64,000 nt of DNA from Arthrinium phaeospermum (Eukaryota > Ascomycota > Sordariomycetes > Amphisphaeriales > Apiosporaceae): the NCBI GenBank assembly GCA_006503535.1, contig QYRS01000008.1, forward strand, positions 1,364,001 through 1,428,000, given 5' to 3'. This document shows, one piece after another, positions 33,078-45,300 of the stretch. How positions within the stretch are numbered: the first letter of the stretch is position 1; every line of letters starts with the position of its first letter. The notes under the pieces are model-generated. The model had not been told where the DNA came from and searched no databases. It worked only from the letters and a program-made list of their open reading frames with translations. Made by a program: the position numbers and the translations under genes.

Positions 33078-36000
33078 ATAGAGATTTTATGCATGATCAA
33101 ACATGGGATCATCTAGTCCACACTTTTCCCTTCTTTCGCTGCTGCAGTGCTCGCAGCGGCTGTCATGGTGTTGCCGACGGAAACTTAACCTTCGGAGATT
33201 GGGTTTGGTTTTGTACGCTGCCCGCTGTGCATTTGTGCGAAGGGGGACGCCGACGCCTGGTTACGTCAACAATACACGAAATCATGAAAAGGCAAGAGTG
33301 CCATGTTGCCAAGGTGTCATATCCTCCTCGAAAGTGGCCAGAAAAAGCAGAAAAGGGAGCGTCGCTTCAAGAGAAACTCTTGTTGCTGTACCGTGACTGG
33401 GTGGGTGCCAGGCATGTCCGAACAAAGAAGCACGAAGAGCAGCAGCAGCAGGCAGCGCACTGCCGCTCCTTCTGGCTAGCACCGGGAGTGGCATATAGCG
33501 ACATCATGCAGGACCCGGCTAGGTTGCCTATTCGCTCGTTTGGGAATCCCCACGGGCACCACCTTACTACGTAGCGATCTCATCGAGACTTTGCCCCTTG
33601 CAGTCTGCCTATACTAGGATCGACCCAAGAGAGCCGCTGTGCCTAGCCTGGCAACCTCGCTGCAGATGTATGTATGCCCAGGGGTAACGATTCATTGAAA
33701 GAAATGTAGGGAGAGAGGGGTGTGGTCTTCGGGACGGCCCTCTTGTTCGCTTCTACTCGGAGAATCATTGGCTCCAGCTCTCAGCAAGATACCGCACGCT
33801 AAGACAGATTGCCGGATCGGTGACACCAACAACACCAACAATCCAAGATCGCCTCTCGGCCAGCCGCAAATCATTAGATTGTCATGGGTAGACAGATACT
33901 ACCTGACATCCACTACAGCTGAAATTGCTTGCGACCAACCCGACCAGTCAGCTGTCACCATAGATGCAAACCGTAGATCCATGTCAATGTGTATAGGGGG
34001 CGTGAACGGGTGGTCCGAGTTCTTTGTCCAATCGAATACAGACCTGCGCACTATGGGCGAGGCGGTGGTTTCAGCAGTGATATGTCGTCTTGTCAGGAGT
34101 CGCCGTGGCAAGATCTCAATTGAGTCAATCTTGTTACATTTAGAAAGGATCTGAGTGTGAACAGGTGCCATCGAGAGGTGCCCAGCAAGCCATGGAGCTG
34201 GATAAACCACTTTGGGGATGAGACACTCCAGATCGATTCACAGGGTCTGAGACAACCACTTTGTCGAGGTAATGGCATCTGAGGGCCTACCAGGAAAGCA
34301 CACTTGCTACTTGCCTTTGCTGTGAATGCTCAAGGGAATTGTCAAGAGAATGCTTTCGGGGGGCGCGGGAAGTTGGTTCTCCGATGTTTGCTTCGTTGCT
34401 GCACCTGTAAACTCCTGAGGGTATTGGTAGAGTATACTCCGTGCTCGACAAGCTTATGCGTGCCACTTTGGTTTTCAGAAAGGTTCTCCCGTGGGATAGC
34501 CCGAAAGAAAGGCTTGCAGGAGACGCCCTATCTTATTCGACTGGTCGCATATCGAGTGGTCGCGTAAGAAGAGCGGCGCGTCCTGCTGCAATCTATTGGC
34601 CAAGAACACCGAGCCTTCCAGACTATTGTCTCCCGTGTTTGAGCGTTAAAAAGCCCGATGGTCCCCCTAGTTGCCCATGCAGTCTCAGAGGTTGTCGCGC
34701 AGAACGAACGTCTTAATACTGCCGCTAAGGTTCGCTGTGCCGCGCCGGCCATGCTTCCAACGTACATTACATGGAGGGGCATGCATGTATAAGCGGCAGC
34801 TGCAATTCCCCTGCCCCCGCTGCTTGCTAAGGAAGGAGGAGTCGAAAGCCGATTCGCTGGTTGCACGAGGAGTCCTTGTCAGGGCAGGGATTCGTCATTG
34901 GGTAAGATGGCAGGAGGAAGGAAAAGCAACGTCTCCTGGCAAGGGTGGTGATAATGTGGGGAGGGCGGCTTTGGGTGTTGCCTTGGCAAGGGGGCTGAAA
35001 TAGAGCCACCGATGCATCTTGTCCTAGACATTACGTTGCCGCTATATTTGGTTCAGAGACCTGGAGAGTGACGGGGATTTGCGGCCAGGATAGGACGGGT
35101 CTGTGCTGGCCAGTCGACGCATGCAATCTATTGTTCAGAGTGATGCTAGTAGTTCTTCGTTGATAGCTCATCGTCGAACTTCCCAAAGCACAGCACCCGC
35201 AGTTGGCTTTTCTGGCCCTGCCGAACCAACTCATTCGGCGAATCGGGTGTGGTAGGGAGAAATACAACGTGAGAGAGAGAGGGAGAGAGAACTAGAGAAT
35301 GCGAGGAGGGCACCGTTTTCGCCAGGCGTGATGACTAGCAGCCTTTTGCGCCTCGAAACAGTTGCTTTTTGAAATGCGTTTCTTGCTCTGCCTGCCGCAG
35401 GCGCACTTATGGCTGATTCAATTGAAATAGCCCTTACCACAGCAACGGCGAGGCGCTTCCTAATCCTTCCTAATCCTATAATATTAGCATCTTCTGTTAG
35501 TCCTCAGAAAGGAGGCATGGGTAAGATGCAATTCCGATCTCTCCAATGTTGATATTAGGATACACTGTGGGAACCTTCAGGTAAGTAGAGCAAAGAGGCA
35601 CGGGCGGGTATCGCGAAGCCCATCAGGCAAAAATTTTACTGCACGCGTACCGCCGATCCGAACGTGCATGCGAGCGACAGGCCCAGCATCCGGGACGCAG
35701 CAGGCAGGCTGGTAGGAGTAGGAAAATAGAAACCATGCCTCCCGGCAAAAGAAACGACTCCATCATAAAAGCAGCCGCACGCAGGGCAAAACGTGCGCGT
35801 TAGCAAGCAGTGGCGCCCCGGACGAGAGGAGGCAGCCTCCAGGTCGGATATGGGCCCCCCTTGGAAGACGCCGATCATCCCCAGATGGTAGTAGTGATTT
35901 CCAGTATTCCCACAAGAAGCAGTTCATGCTCGGACTGTCTGCAACGGGCAATACATGGCCAGTGGTGGGCGGTGGATGCTATGCTGATGAGGTGATGAGG

Positions 36001-37496
36001 CCGGCAGAAATCGGGCGCCACCGATAATTTCCAGCCAACAACAGATGGGCAGATAAATATCCAGCGTTTGGTGCATTCCAGAATGGGACGGCGACAAAGG
36101 AAAAGGCCCGAGGAGGGAATTGCTTGGCCGTGCCCAACGACGCCGTAATGCTCTGGTCAGGTCCCCTCTTCCCTCTTGCATGTGCATTTGGGACCATTCA
36201 ATTCAATCAGCACGGATGCATCTTGTAAGATCAATGCGCAAGATACACGTAGATAGATGTATGTAACGTATTAGCTGTCAATAGTTGATGATGCAGGTAG
36301 GTCGTTGAATGACCTCAACTTCCAAGATAGGCTTGAGGAGCCCAAGTATATGCTTCAAATTGGAAGTATATTTGTACCTACATGAGCTGGGGTTTGAGAT
36401 CAGAATCGATCCAAACAACCCGACCATTGAATGTTGAACGAGGTAAATGTTGGAAGCCACCCCCGGCCCCCCGCGACGTTCATTCCTAACTTGACAGGTC
36501 GGACCCCAGACGAGCCAATGGCATGACATGATTGCATGTTCCCACTTGCGCACCACACTTTCCACTTCCCACTTCCCACCCAGTGTGCGTGGTGCTGCCC
36601 GCTGGTCTCATGTTGTCCAGTGTTATGGATCTGGGTCCCCATCACCGTTGTTACATTCACCTGTCCTATCCGGCCTGACAGTTGCCGTTGGTTTTCGTCA
36701 TTGTTCCTATCTGTGGAATTTGCTATCACGGAGCCATGGTTCAGCATTCGTCTTTTCCTCCCATGACGGCTCACGCTGACTGCAATTTTCATTGTCTGTC
36801 CACCTTCCCCCAGCTCGCCCAGTCAGCTGCATCGCCCTCGGTCAGCTGTATACCCACTCGTCCTACCACGGACGGCGAGGAAAAAGCACCTTCAAAGAAA
36901 TTCTCCCACATACGCAGGTGCCGCCACAAGGGCTTAACGGCCTCTACGCTACTCTGAGAAAAACCAATTACTTCTCTGCGGACATCCCTGAGCCTACGAC
37001 ACCACTGATTTGAGACACCAGGGAAAAGTCCCTCCTTCTTTTCTTACTACCCCAAAGCCATCTATAATTTCCCCGAACCCCAATCACCACCCAGGGTTCC
37101 TGGCCCCTCGCTCGACATCCTACTTAAAGAGGTTTGCCATACCTGGGACCTGCTGTGTCATCGAGTACCGAAGTCCGTCTCGGTTGTGCCATCTTTGGGC
37201 CCCTTCGAAGTTGTTGTACAGCGTATGTCTACGACCTGTGGTACATCAATGCCGCCCTTGGCCGAGTCCTGTCCTACTTAAACCATTGCTGCAGTGGACA
37301 GCCTACCATAACACCAGCCGTTATTCCTACACCTTGTCGCTAGTCGTTACATATCCACCGTTCCTCATCCATCTACCGGCTCCTCAGAGCCTCTTAGTCT
37401 TGACAGCACCTGCACCGCGTTACAACCGGTAGATTTGCTTCACGCACCTGGAGCAGAAGCCACCAGTCACCCCTTCCGGCGGCACATATATCGAAG

Positions 37497-37555
37497 GTAT
37501 GCTGCCTAAGAAGCATAATATTGTTCCCTCCACCCAGGTGCTAACCTTGACGTAG
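37497..37555 (+). other. Intron in the 5' leader of the gene at 37600
   Basis: Donor GTATGC at 37497, branch-like GCTAACC near 37540 and acceptor CGTAG at 37555 define a 59-base intron, 44 bases before the ATG. The frame is open upstream across this intron back to a TAA near 37308 but contains no ATG, so I place the intron in the untranslated leader. Confidence 0.6.
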
Positions 37556-37599
37556 AGAATTATACCCTACTCTCAGACAGTTCTTCAGCCGCAGAGAAG

Positions 37600-39537
37600 A
37601 TGGCCAGCGGCTTTGAAAGGTTGGAGAAACTCTTCAACGTCTCCAGAAGGAGGGACAAGACCAGCTCCGGAAACTCACCTTCGCTGGACAACTTTGTCTT
37701 TCCTTCACCACCATATATGAAGCCTAAGTCTATGCGCATGACGCCAAGAGAGGAAGAATTCGTCAGAGAAAAACCGTCGGACTATGGGGTCCAGGACGAT
37801 AGAGATGGCAGGTTGAGTTTACCGGAGACTAGCGATCGTTACGAGAGACGGTCGTCATCCAACTATACCAGAGCAAGGAACACAGTGACATCGCGAGGCT
37901 CGAATTGCAGTGGAAACTCGGCATTATCCTTTGAATACCACCGGGAGTCTGACGCCGCTCGACAGCTATCTAAGTTCAAGTTTCCAGAAGACTCGTTGTT
38001 CCGACATTCTCCAGCTACTCACTCGACCTCGACGTCGGACGCCTCCTCACCCAGCAAATATGGAGTAGAGAGCGCCCCCAAGACACCTGAAGCCGAACCT
38101 ATCAAGTCCAACATGTTGGACTGGTCTCCCCGACACATCTCCATGCTATTAAGTCCTCTAGATCCACCGCCACGGGGAAACCGCCTTGCACCGACCGCCC
38201 AGGATGACACAGCGGAATCGATGATTTTGAAGCCTTCACCAATCGAAAAGACTAGCGGCGCAACAGGCTCGAGGTCTGCCTCCAGCAACGTACCGGGAAG
38301 CTCGAGACGCCGTTCCAGGCAGGGTGTTAGATTACCCGAGAGAAAGCTCTCCTTGTTCCCCAAGCTCGAGTCTAGTTTCCGGGTGTCCCAGCCACTCACT
38401 TACTCGCCCCCAATGTCGGATAGTGAAGACTCGGTTCAAAGGACATCGAGATCATTTAGCGCTGCCGACACGTCAGTTGGCAGCGTACCAACAACGATCC
38501 CTGAACAAAGTACAGCGTCGGATCATCATGATAATGATGGCACCGACAAATTCCAACGCGATTCTCCCCGGAATACGATGGCTGCCATACAAGCAGAATC
38601 GGCACTTGATAGAGGTGATACAGGTAACATCGCTGTATTACCTCGATCTCGATTGAAGAGAACACAGAGTGCTATCACCCTATCCCTCATGGCCTCGAAC
38701 ATCGCGAAAGAACACATTCTACACGAGCCTACTCTCGATGATATATACGCACTAAGCGATGAAGACATTGCAGAAGCCCGGCCAAGCACTCCCTCATTGG
38801 ATGCCCAAAAGCCTCCGCCATTGCCTCCCAAAGATTTTCCTAACCGGATGGCCAAGAAGCGTGGTACAGCCGGCCCGAGAGCTCATAAACCGCCAGCCAT
38901 CGCTATCAAGCCCATGGTTGGGCAAATCACGCCCCCTGAGACACCGACAGAGCCTCTCTTCATCGCCCCCTCACTACCTACCAATACGGCCGGTGCTCTG
39001 GGGGCAATCATGGCAGCTGGGATTGCCAAGAAGTACAGCTTTGATCTGGTTTATCTGGTCAACTTGTGGCCACAGGAGCCTAGGGATCCCTTATTATCCC
39101 CAGTACAGGCCCCTGCCGCAAATCACCCGTCTTCACCCCGTAATACTGGCGTTTTGCGGACCGAAGCGCCGTCAAATGGACGCTTTATGGCAGCATTTGG
39201 TTTGAGTGACCTGGAGGAGCCCTTCAAGATATACACCAAAGTGCATCTCAAGATCCTACAGTTCACGGAATGGCTTGAGTACGAGAAGACTGAGTCGGCA
39301 CCCGAAACGATTAGCCGAGGCTGGATGCATTCATTCAATTGCCAGCGGATCCCAGCAAGCCAGGAGCCAACGGAGTGTCCTATGAATAGCGGTCTCGTGT
39401 TCGCCGCCTATCGAAAGGAAAAGAACCCTCTTTCGGTACCGGCCAAAGGCACGCAGGAGAGGAAAAGGTTTCTGGAAGACCTTCATGCAGATGCCAAGAT
39501 CCTGGTTGACACCTTATCAGAGAGGGCGCAGGATTGA
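37600..39537 (+). CDS. Uncharacterised protein, 645 residues
   Basis: A single exon after a spliced leader; no named family recognised. Residues 1-470 are Ser/Pro-rich and disordered, with many SP and TP sites (SPSKYGVESAPKTPEAEP) and a proline motif KPPPLPPKDFPNR that could bind SH3 domains. The last 165 residues look folded and are probably the conserved part: KYSFDLVYLVNLWPQEP near residue 477, GRFMAAFGLSDLEEPFKIYTK, LKILQFTEWLEYEKT and RGWMHSFNC. This resembles a small alpha/beta sensor-like domain (GAF-like in pattern), but that is a guess. There is no TM segment or signal peptide. A phosphoregulated cytosolic protein is plausible from the SP/TP density; function unknown. Confidence 0.8.
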   Translation: MASGFERLEKLFNVSRRRDKTSSGNSPSLDNFVFPSPPYMKPKSMRMTPREEEFVREKPSDYGVQDDRDGRLSLPETSDRYERRSSSNYTRARNTVTSRGSNCSGNSALSFEYHRESDAARQLSKFKFPEDSLFRHSPATHSTSTSDASSPSKYGVESAPKTPEAEPIKSNMLDWSPRHISMLLSPLDPPPRGNRLAPTAQDDTAESMILKPSPIEKTSGATGSRSASSNVPGSSRRRSRQGVRLPERKLSLFPKLESSFRVSQPLTYSPPMSDSEDSVQRTSRSFSAADTSVGSVPTTIPEQSTASDHHDNDGTDKFQRDSPRNTMAAIQAESALDRGDTGNIAVLPRSRLKRTQSAITLSLMASNIAKEHILHEPTLDDIYALSDEDIAEARPSTPSLDAQKPPPLPPKDFPNRMAKKRGTAGPRAHKPPAIAIKPMVGQITPPETPTEPLFIAPSLPTNTAGALGAIMAAGIAKKYSFDLVYLVNLWPQEPRDPLLSPVQAPAANHPSSPRNTGVLRTEAPSNGRFMAAFGLSDLEEPFKIYTKVHLKILQFTEWLEYEKTESAPETISRGWMHSFNCQRIPASQEPTECPMNSGLVFAAYRKEKNPLSVPAKGTQERKRFLEDLHADAKILVDTLSERAQD

Positions 39538-39800
39538 TGTTGAATCGATTTGTATGACCTTATGACACCTTGTAATACCCCCGCTGTCTAATAATGTCGG
39601 TATGAAAATTGCACCGGCGGAGCTTCACATCACAGTTGAACAGTCACTTAGCTATATGGGATGATCGATGGTTTAACGGATGGGATGAAGTCACGTATCT
39701 AATGAATAAAGAAACAAAATGATATCAAAAACAAGAGATCCTCGCTACGTAACTCCGTCTCTGTGTGTTTCCCTCACCCACGCGTCTTGCTAGGCAGTCC

Positions 39801-40937
39801 TCATACCCATCCGGCCAGATCTGAATTGACCTCATTCATGGCAAGATCGTCATGTGGTAAGAATGTCCCAAGGTCGATATCCGGCGACTGAGAGGGACGC
39901 CTCCCCATGCTTACTCGTCTCCCTGACTTGAGTTGCATCATGTGACGGCCGGTAAGCTCATATTCGAACGCGGTGCCTTCAACCTTTTCCGGGTCATCGA
40001 AAACCAGTACGTCTTCAGCGATGTACTTGAAGCCGTTTGGGGCGTCGGGCCATGCTTTGTCGACGGTCTTTTCAAGTGGTAGCATGAGGACCTCTTCAGG
40101 GGTGAGACACCTCCTGAACATCCAGTCGTCAAATGAGTGGTAGGCGTGCCAGAGAGGTTCAGGGACCCCGGCAGGTCGTTTGAGGGGCTGCTGCTGACTG
40201 TTAAGGTCTTCTTCCCCTTCTTCTTCCTCCTCCTCGCCCTTTTTGGCGTGATCGTGATGCATATTCTCGCGGTCCAGTGCGCACATGTACGCGTTGAGGG
40301 ACGAGTACGAGTCCCAGACCTGCGCGGGGACTCCGTTGGGGCTCTGCGAGGGGGTTCGGCGCAGGCCCCGGACTGGGAGCCAACGTAGGCTTCGCTGAAG
40401 ACCCTCCTCCCGCTCCTCCCGGAGGATCGGGTCGTCGTCCATGTACTTTCTGTCTTTCCTTTTCTTCTTTGTGTTGCGCTGCTCTTCGACTTCCCCGTCG
40501 AATTTGACGGACAGCTTTTTGATGGCCTGGGCTGTCGTGAGCATCTTCCTTGGACGCCCGGGTCCTCTTTTGGAGGCCGCCTTCTGCACACCGGACTGGG
40601 ACTTTGGTATATTGGCCGCGGGTCCGGGGTCACCATGGGGCTTCTTGTGCTTCTTGATCCGCGTCTCGCCGCCCTCCTTCTCTTCACTTGGCCCACCCAT
40701 AATAAAACCCATAGTTTCGAAAGCTTCGGTTTCGGTAGGCAGCTGCTTTTGGGGGCGTCCCCGTTTCTTTCTGGGGGCCTTCTTGACCCCAGATCTTGAC
40801 TTGCCGACATCGGCTTCCGATTCTGCTGCTGCTGCTGGCTCAGTCAAAGGGGCAATCGGGATTGGCTTGTGTTTGGCTGCGCGCCGCGGCTGCCGGCGGG
40901 TCGCGGGTGCTCCTTTGTCGTTGCGCTGCTTCGCCAT
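39801..40937 (-). CDS. AT-hook protein with internal duplications
   Basis: A 378-residue single-exon protein, likely nuclear. Two AT-hook cores, KKRGRPQK (near residues 57-64) and GPGRPRK (near 125-131), would bind the minor groove of AT-rich DNA. Each sits in a duplicated unit: GKSRSGVKKAPRKKRGRPQK against PKSQSGVQKAASKRGPGRPR. A second, independent duplication follows: GVPAQVWDSYSSLNAYM (202-218) and GVPEPLWHAYHSFDDWM (257-273), separated by a Glu run. The C-terminal 100 residues have folded character (FKYIAEDVLVFDDPEKVEGTA). Lysine clusters would serve as nuclear signals. No enzymatic domain recognised. Role in transcription or chromatin is inferred from the AT-hooks only. Confidence 0.8.
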   Translation of the reverse strand: MAKQRNDKGAPATRRQPRRAAKHKPIPIAPLTEPAAAAESEADVGKSRSGVKKAPRKKRGRPQKQLPTETEAFETMGFIMGGPSEEKEGGETRIKKHKKPHGDPGPAANIPKSQSGVQKAASKRGPGRPRKMLTTAQAIKKLSVKFDGEVEEQRNTKKKRKDRKYMDDDPILREEREEGLQRSLRWLPVRGLRRTPSQSPNGVPAQVWDSYSSLNAYMCALDRENMHHDHAKKGEEEEEEGEEDLNSQQQPLKRPAGVPEPLWHAYHSFDDWMFRRCLTPEEVLMLPLEKTVDKAWPDAPNGFKYIAEDVLVFDDPEKVEGTAFEYELTGRHMMQLKSGRRVSMGRRPSQSPDIDLGTFLPHDDLAMNEVNSDLAGWV

Positions 40938-42300
40938 GACGGGTGCTCACAGTAAACGGAAGAGAATCTGGGAAATGGAATATTGTATGTTTTTGGGGGG
41001 AAGATGAGGAAGACGAAAGGGAATTTCAACAGACTACCATTACTTGTTCACTTTTCGTTCATCGGAGTTTGGAAACCTACATACTTATCTAGAATGCCCT
41101 TACGATATTCTACGCTGAGTAGACATGGTGCTTGCTCTGCTTTGTTTGGTTTGGGATACCGAAAGGGACCTGTTTGGGGAGCCACTACAAAGAGTCCAAC
41201 ATGGAGGAAACCAACCAAACGTCTTGCACAAAGAGGGAAGGGGTGATTATTCTTGTGACCTATTTCAAAGGGAAAAAGGCTCTGATACTCATTTGCTTGG
41301 CCTGGCAAAGAAGAGAGTGTGCCAGGGCAGTGTAGGGCCCTGCGAGACAACGAAGCGGTCTGTCCTCAGCGTTGGTCTCGGCGCCCCAGGTTGACTATCG
41401 TGGGTAGCCAAATCCTTAAAGTTGATTCCATTGTGTCTTCAAGTGTAAGTGTATACTTACTGGATGATTGATCGAGGTTGTATTTCGGAGGCTAAGGTAT
41501 GCTGAAGCTCAATTGGGATTGCGGGGAAGAGTATAGCCCTGTGCCTATCAGTGGAGCCATTCCCTGCAACTAATACCAACCGATACCTACTACTTCTTTA
41601 GGTAAACTTAGAAGGTAGTGGATTACTATCAAGGCTAGAGCCTCCTACCCTATCTCTTGTCACACCTCCGTATAGTAGATCAATTGCAACATTGATAAGC
41701 CCCACAGGACGTGGCTGTACTAGTTGAGCCATTGGACGTGCCTGCCCAGCCAGCCGCTGATCGTCAAGATTGATAAACCGCCAAACCCACGTCATTTGCA
41801 CCATCTTAAACCGAGTCTTGCATTGGGGAGTGTGAGACAGTAGAGAAAAACAAGGAAACACAATGAGGAGCTTCCGTTTGCTTCGGGCGGCATCCTGTGG
41901 TCGCCATTGGAAAGACCCCCAGCCCCCCACATCCATGTGAATACAACCTGCGCGAAAATGAGAGAGAAATTGAAGGTGCTCGCTCTTTTACGGGAGGGAA
42001 GGAGCGCTGGTAGGGTTGATAAGGTAGTAGGTAGGTAGATTGAGCCAAGCCACCAAGACACCAAGATCTTGACCAGCCCATCACACATCTTGGTCCCGAT
42101 CTTGCTTGTGTTCAATTGAAAGCAAAAGTACATAGTCGAATCGGATCTTTACTGGATACGGCAGGCGTCCACGTGTGTAATCTTCCATACGGCTACTTAT
42201 CAGTGGAAGCCTGGCCAGCTACTACCACATTCCATACTCGCGTCCTCCCTTGGCTGACCTCTCTCTTGCTCCTCACCGACACGTCGTACCTGGCAGCAAT
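40938..42300. other. Divergent intergenic region upstream of GDE1
   Basis: About 1.4 kb hold the promoters of the AT-hook gene (-) and GDE1 (+). A CACGTG lies 126 bases before the GDE1 ATG. No exon seen. Confidence 0.6.
42170..42175. promoter_or_regulatory. CACGTG box upstream of GDE1
   Basis: A palindromic E-box. This is the core site of Pho4/NUC-1-type bHLH regulators of phosphate starvation, and SPX-GDPD genes are known phosphate-responsive targets. Other CACGTG copies occur in the window at about the random rate or below, so the assignment is tentative. Confidence 0.35.
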
Positions 42301-45300
42301 ATGAAATTTGGCTGCGACTTCTACACCGGACAGATCCCGCAATGGACGAATGCATACCTCGATTATGATGGCCTCAAGCAGACTCTGAAGCAGAAGAGCA
42401 TTGGTGATCAGCGATACGGTTGTAAGTTGCCACTGCTACATTATGCTGGCAAGGGATGGTTTGTTTGTGCGGAGGTTGACCTATGTTCTCTATCACAACA
42501 GCCTTGCAACGTTCCTTGGAAGGCCAGACAGCCCGGCTCAACCAGTTCATCGAGAAGCAGTCAGGGCTGGTCAGCCTTTGGTTCCAGACTATCAAGGCCC
42601 GATTCTCCCTTCAGTCTGCCACGTCGGCGCAGCCTGACTGGGAAGAGGTCGCCCTTGCTGAGTTGAGAGACCTTGAGTTCAGCCTCTTGGAGGTCTCGTC
42701 TTTCATTGAGCAGCTCGAGGTATTCTCTAGAACCAACAGAGACGCAATTGCGAGAATCCTCCACAAGGCCGAGGTCGCGGATGGTTGGACATTGCAGAAC
42801 CACAGCAATGGCCCGCTCTATTTGCGCACCTGGTCGGCCGAGACCAACCAGATGATGGCGCTGCTGCGAGCTGTTCAGCGGGCAATCGAACTGAAACTAG
42901 AAACTGACAATGTCGCCTCACGATCATTGATCTTAGACACGGTCGATCCTGTTGCGCTTGGCTGTTCCCGAGAAGATGTCGTTGATGAAATAAGGGCAGA
43001 CAACTCATCGGCTCTCATGATCGTCCTGGAGTCGCCTGTTCCATACCTTGAGAACCAGGCAATGCTCTATTCCGTCACTCAGGTTGCCATTGCACACCAG
43101 TCCATTGATTGCATCGAATCCCTTCTGGACGAAATCACAACCACTCTTGGTGGGGAACTATGTATTCATAAAGACCCCCTGCAGCAGCTCATCACGCAGT
43201 TCTGTCGTAGCAGTAGCCTTGCTCCCGGCGAGGTGTCTGTCACCGCGACGAAACATGACGTTCTTGATAAGATCATCAGGCACTTATCCCCGTACCAGCA
43301 TCAACTCCTATGGGCCAAAGATTGGAGGCAACGGTTGCCCATCCATTATGCCGCCCAATACGGCCTAGTTGAGATATCGTCCAAGATGATCAAGTTGATG
43401 GGTCCCTCGTCAATGCTGGAGATTGACGCTTTTGGCGAAACACCACTTGCTCTAGCCATTAGCTCGGGCCATACTGACATTGTCAGTCTGTTTGTCGACC
43501 TGGACATACACCGACCAGATGGTGAAGCATCCGTCTTCACTGACAAAACTGTAGGTTCACTAATGAATATCGCGATTCGATCGGCGTCAAGCGACATCGT
43601 TCATAAACTGATTAAACTAGAGAAGGGGCTCAGTCCCCAGAAACAATATGCCAATGCGCCTCTGTACCATGCAGCACGGTTGGGTCATTTCGAGATCGTA
43701 AAAGCCCTTCTGGGTTCAACAGTCGAGCTAGATCTATCTAGGATTGATGACTCATATCACTGGACCCCCCTTACAGTTGCTTGCGTTTACGGTCATCTTG
43801 AGGTGGCAAGACTTCTTCTGCTTGCAGGCGCAAACACACTGCACACAGATCGTCGTGGCTGGTCATCATTGGACCATGCGGCCTATCACGGACATATGTC
43901 AATCGTTGACCTGCTTCAGAATGCTCTGCCAACAAGCACAGAAGATCAGGTGGAACACAAGGCATCGACGCTTCTCCCACCGACGGAGTCAATAACATCC
44001 GTGAATCCACGGCCAACATATGCTACGACTCTCTCCAGCGATGGTGCTGTGTTGTCGTCGGTGTTTGTCAACCTTGGCTCCTTTGATGTAGTTGACAGGG
44101 GCAATCCTGTTAACTTAGAAGGTCACTGGTATGAGAAGACAAAGGCGTTGGTCGCACCAAGCCAAACATATCTCGAGGTATCTGCAACCGACCAACCAGA
44201 TATCTTGCATAGGGTTACGTTACCCTTTCTAGGAGACAAAGGGGATACCACATGGCAATTTTTGACGGAGAATGCTGACCGGATGAAACTGAGCTTCAAG
44301 CTTTTCGAGATTGTCGAAGAACATACGGAAAAGCCCACTCTCATCGCTTCGGCGATTGCACTCCTCGACTCCATTAAGGGGTGGTTCCGACCGGAACGTC
44401 AGAGCTTAAGGCGCGATTCGGCAGCGGCTCTTATTACTCCGGCTGGCGATTTTATCGGTTCTGTTTCATTCACCTTTCTGGTCTGCAAGCCCTATGTACC
44501 CAAACATGGTACAGCGGCGAACCGACCTCAGAAGATGCGCTCGCTTACGCCTGCCCAGGTGATTGGTCATCGAGGTGAGTAGCACTCAGGATCCGGGCTG
44601 ACTTCCATGCTGACGGTATTCTTTGTAGGTCTGGGACTGAACGAGAACGAGCTCAGGAAGCTGCAGATTGGAGAGCATACGCTGCTATCTCTTGAAAGTG
44701 CGCTGGACAATGGTGCTGATTTCATCGAGTTCGACGTTCAGGTGACGCGTGATCGAGTGCCGGTCATCTACCATGACTGGTCGGTCAGCGAAACGGGGTT
44801 GGATACCCCTGTCCACTCCATGACATATGCGCAATGGATGGCCATCAGCGACTCGCAGACAGATCCACATCACGATACCCCTCGAGGTCGTCTGCCGTGG
44901 GACGAGAGGTCTCGCCCGATCCTGCCGCCAAGCAGGCAAAGCCGATCGCTTTGCGGACGACAAAACCCAATCTCGAACGCGATGCTTCAGCGCATGAAGC
45001 ACACGGTGGACTACTCCATCCGCAACATGAAGGGCAACACGCGCGGCGACTTCATCCACGACCGTTTCGTCACACTGAGGCAGCTGTTCGAGACGTTTCC
45101 CGAGGAAGTCAGCTTCGACATTGAGCTGAAATACCCCATGTTCTCCGAGGTGGACGAATGGGGCCTCGAGCCGTACGCCACTGAGATGAATCAGTATCTG
45201 GACGACATCCTCGACGTCGTGTTTGAGCTTGGCCAGAACCGCTCCATCTTCTTCACCTGCTTTAACCCGGAGATTTGCATCTTGCTGTCTACCAAGCAGA

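Larger units (their letters stand above)
31397..37599. other. 6.2-kb gene-poor region with 5' leader at its right end
   Basis: No exon could be supported on either strand. Open frames (largest about 161 codons, 33089-33574) have no recognisable motif and mixed frames. A polyadenylation-like AATAAA lies near 31745 after the hydrate dehydratase. The tract contains a (CA)13 microsatellite, purine runs near 32850 and 35262, and a 10-base doublet at 35457-35476. From about 36760 the sequence becomes pyrimidine-rich and ends in the spliced 5' leader of the gene at 37600. It may be a long regulatory region, or contain non-coding transcripts or decayed sequence. Confidence 0.5.

Noticed and set aside
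33089..33574. 161-codon open frame in the gene-poor region
   Set aside because: No recognisable motif, mixed composition, overlaps a microsatellite flank and other frames equally open.
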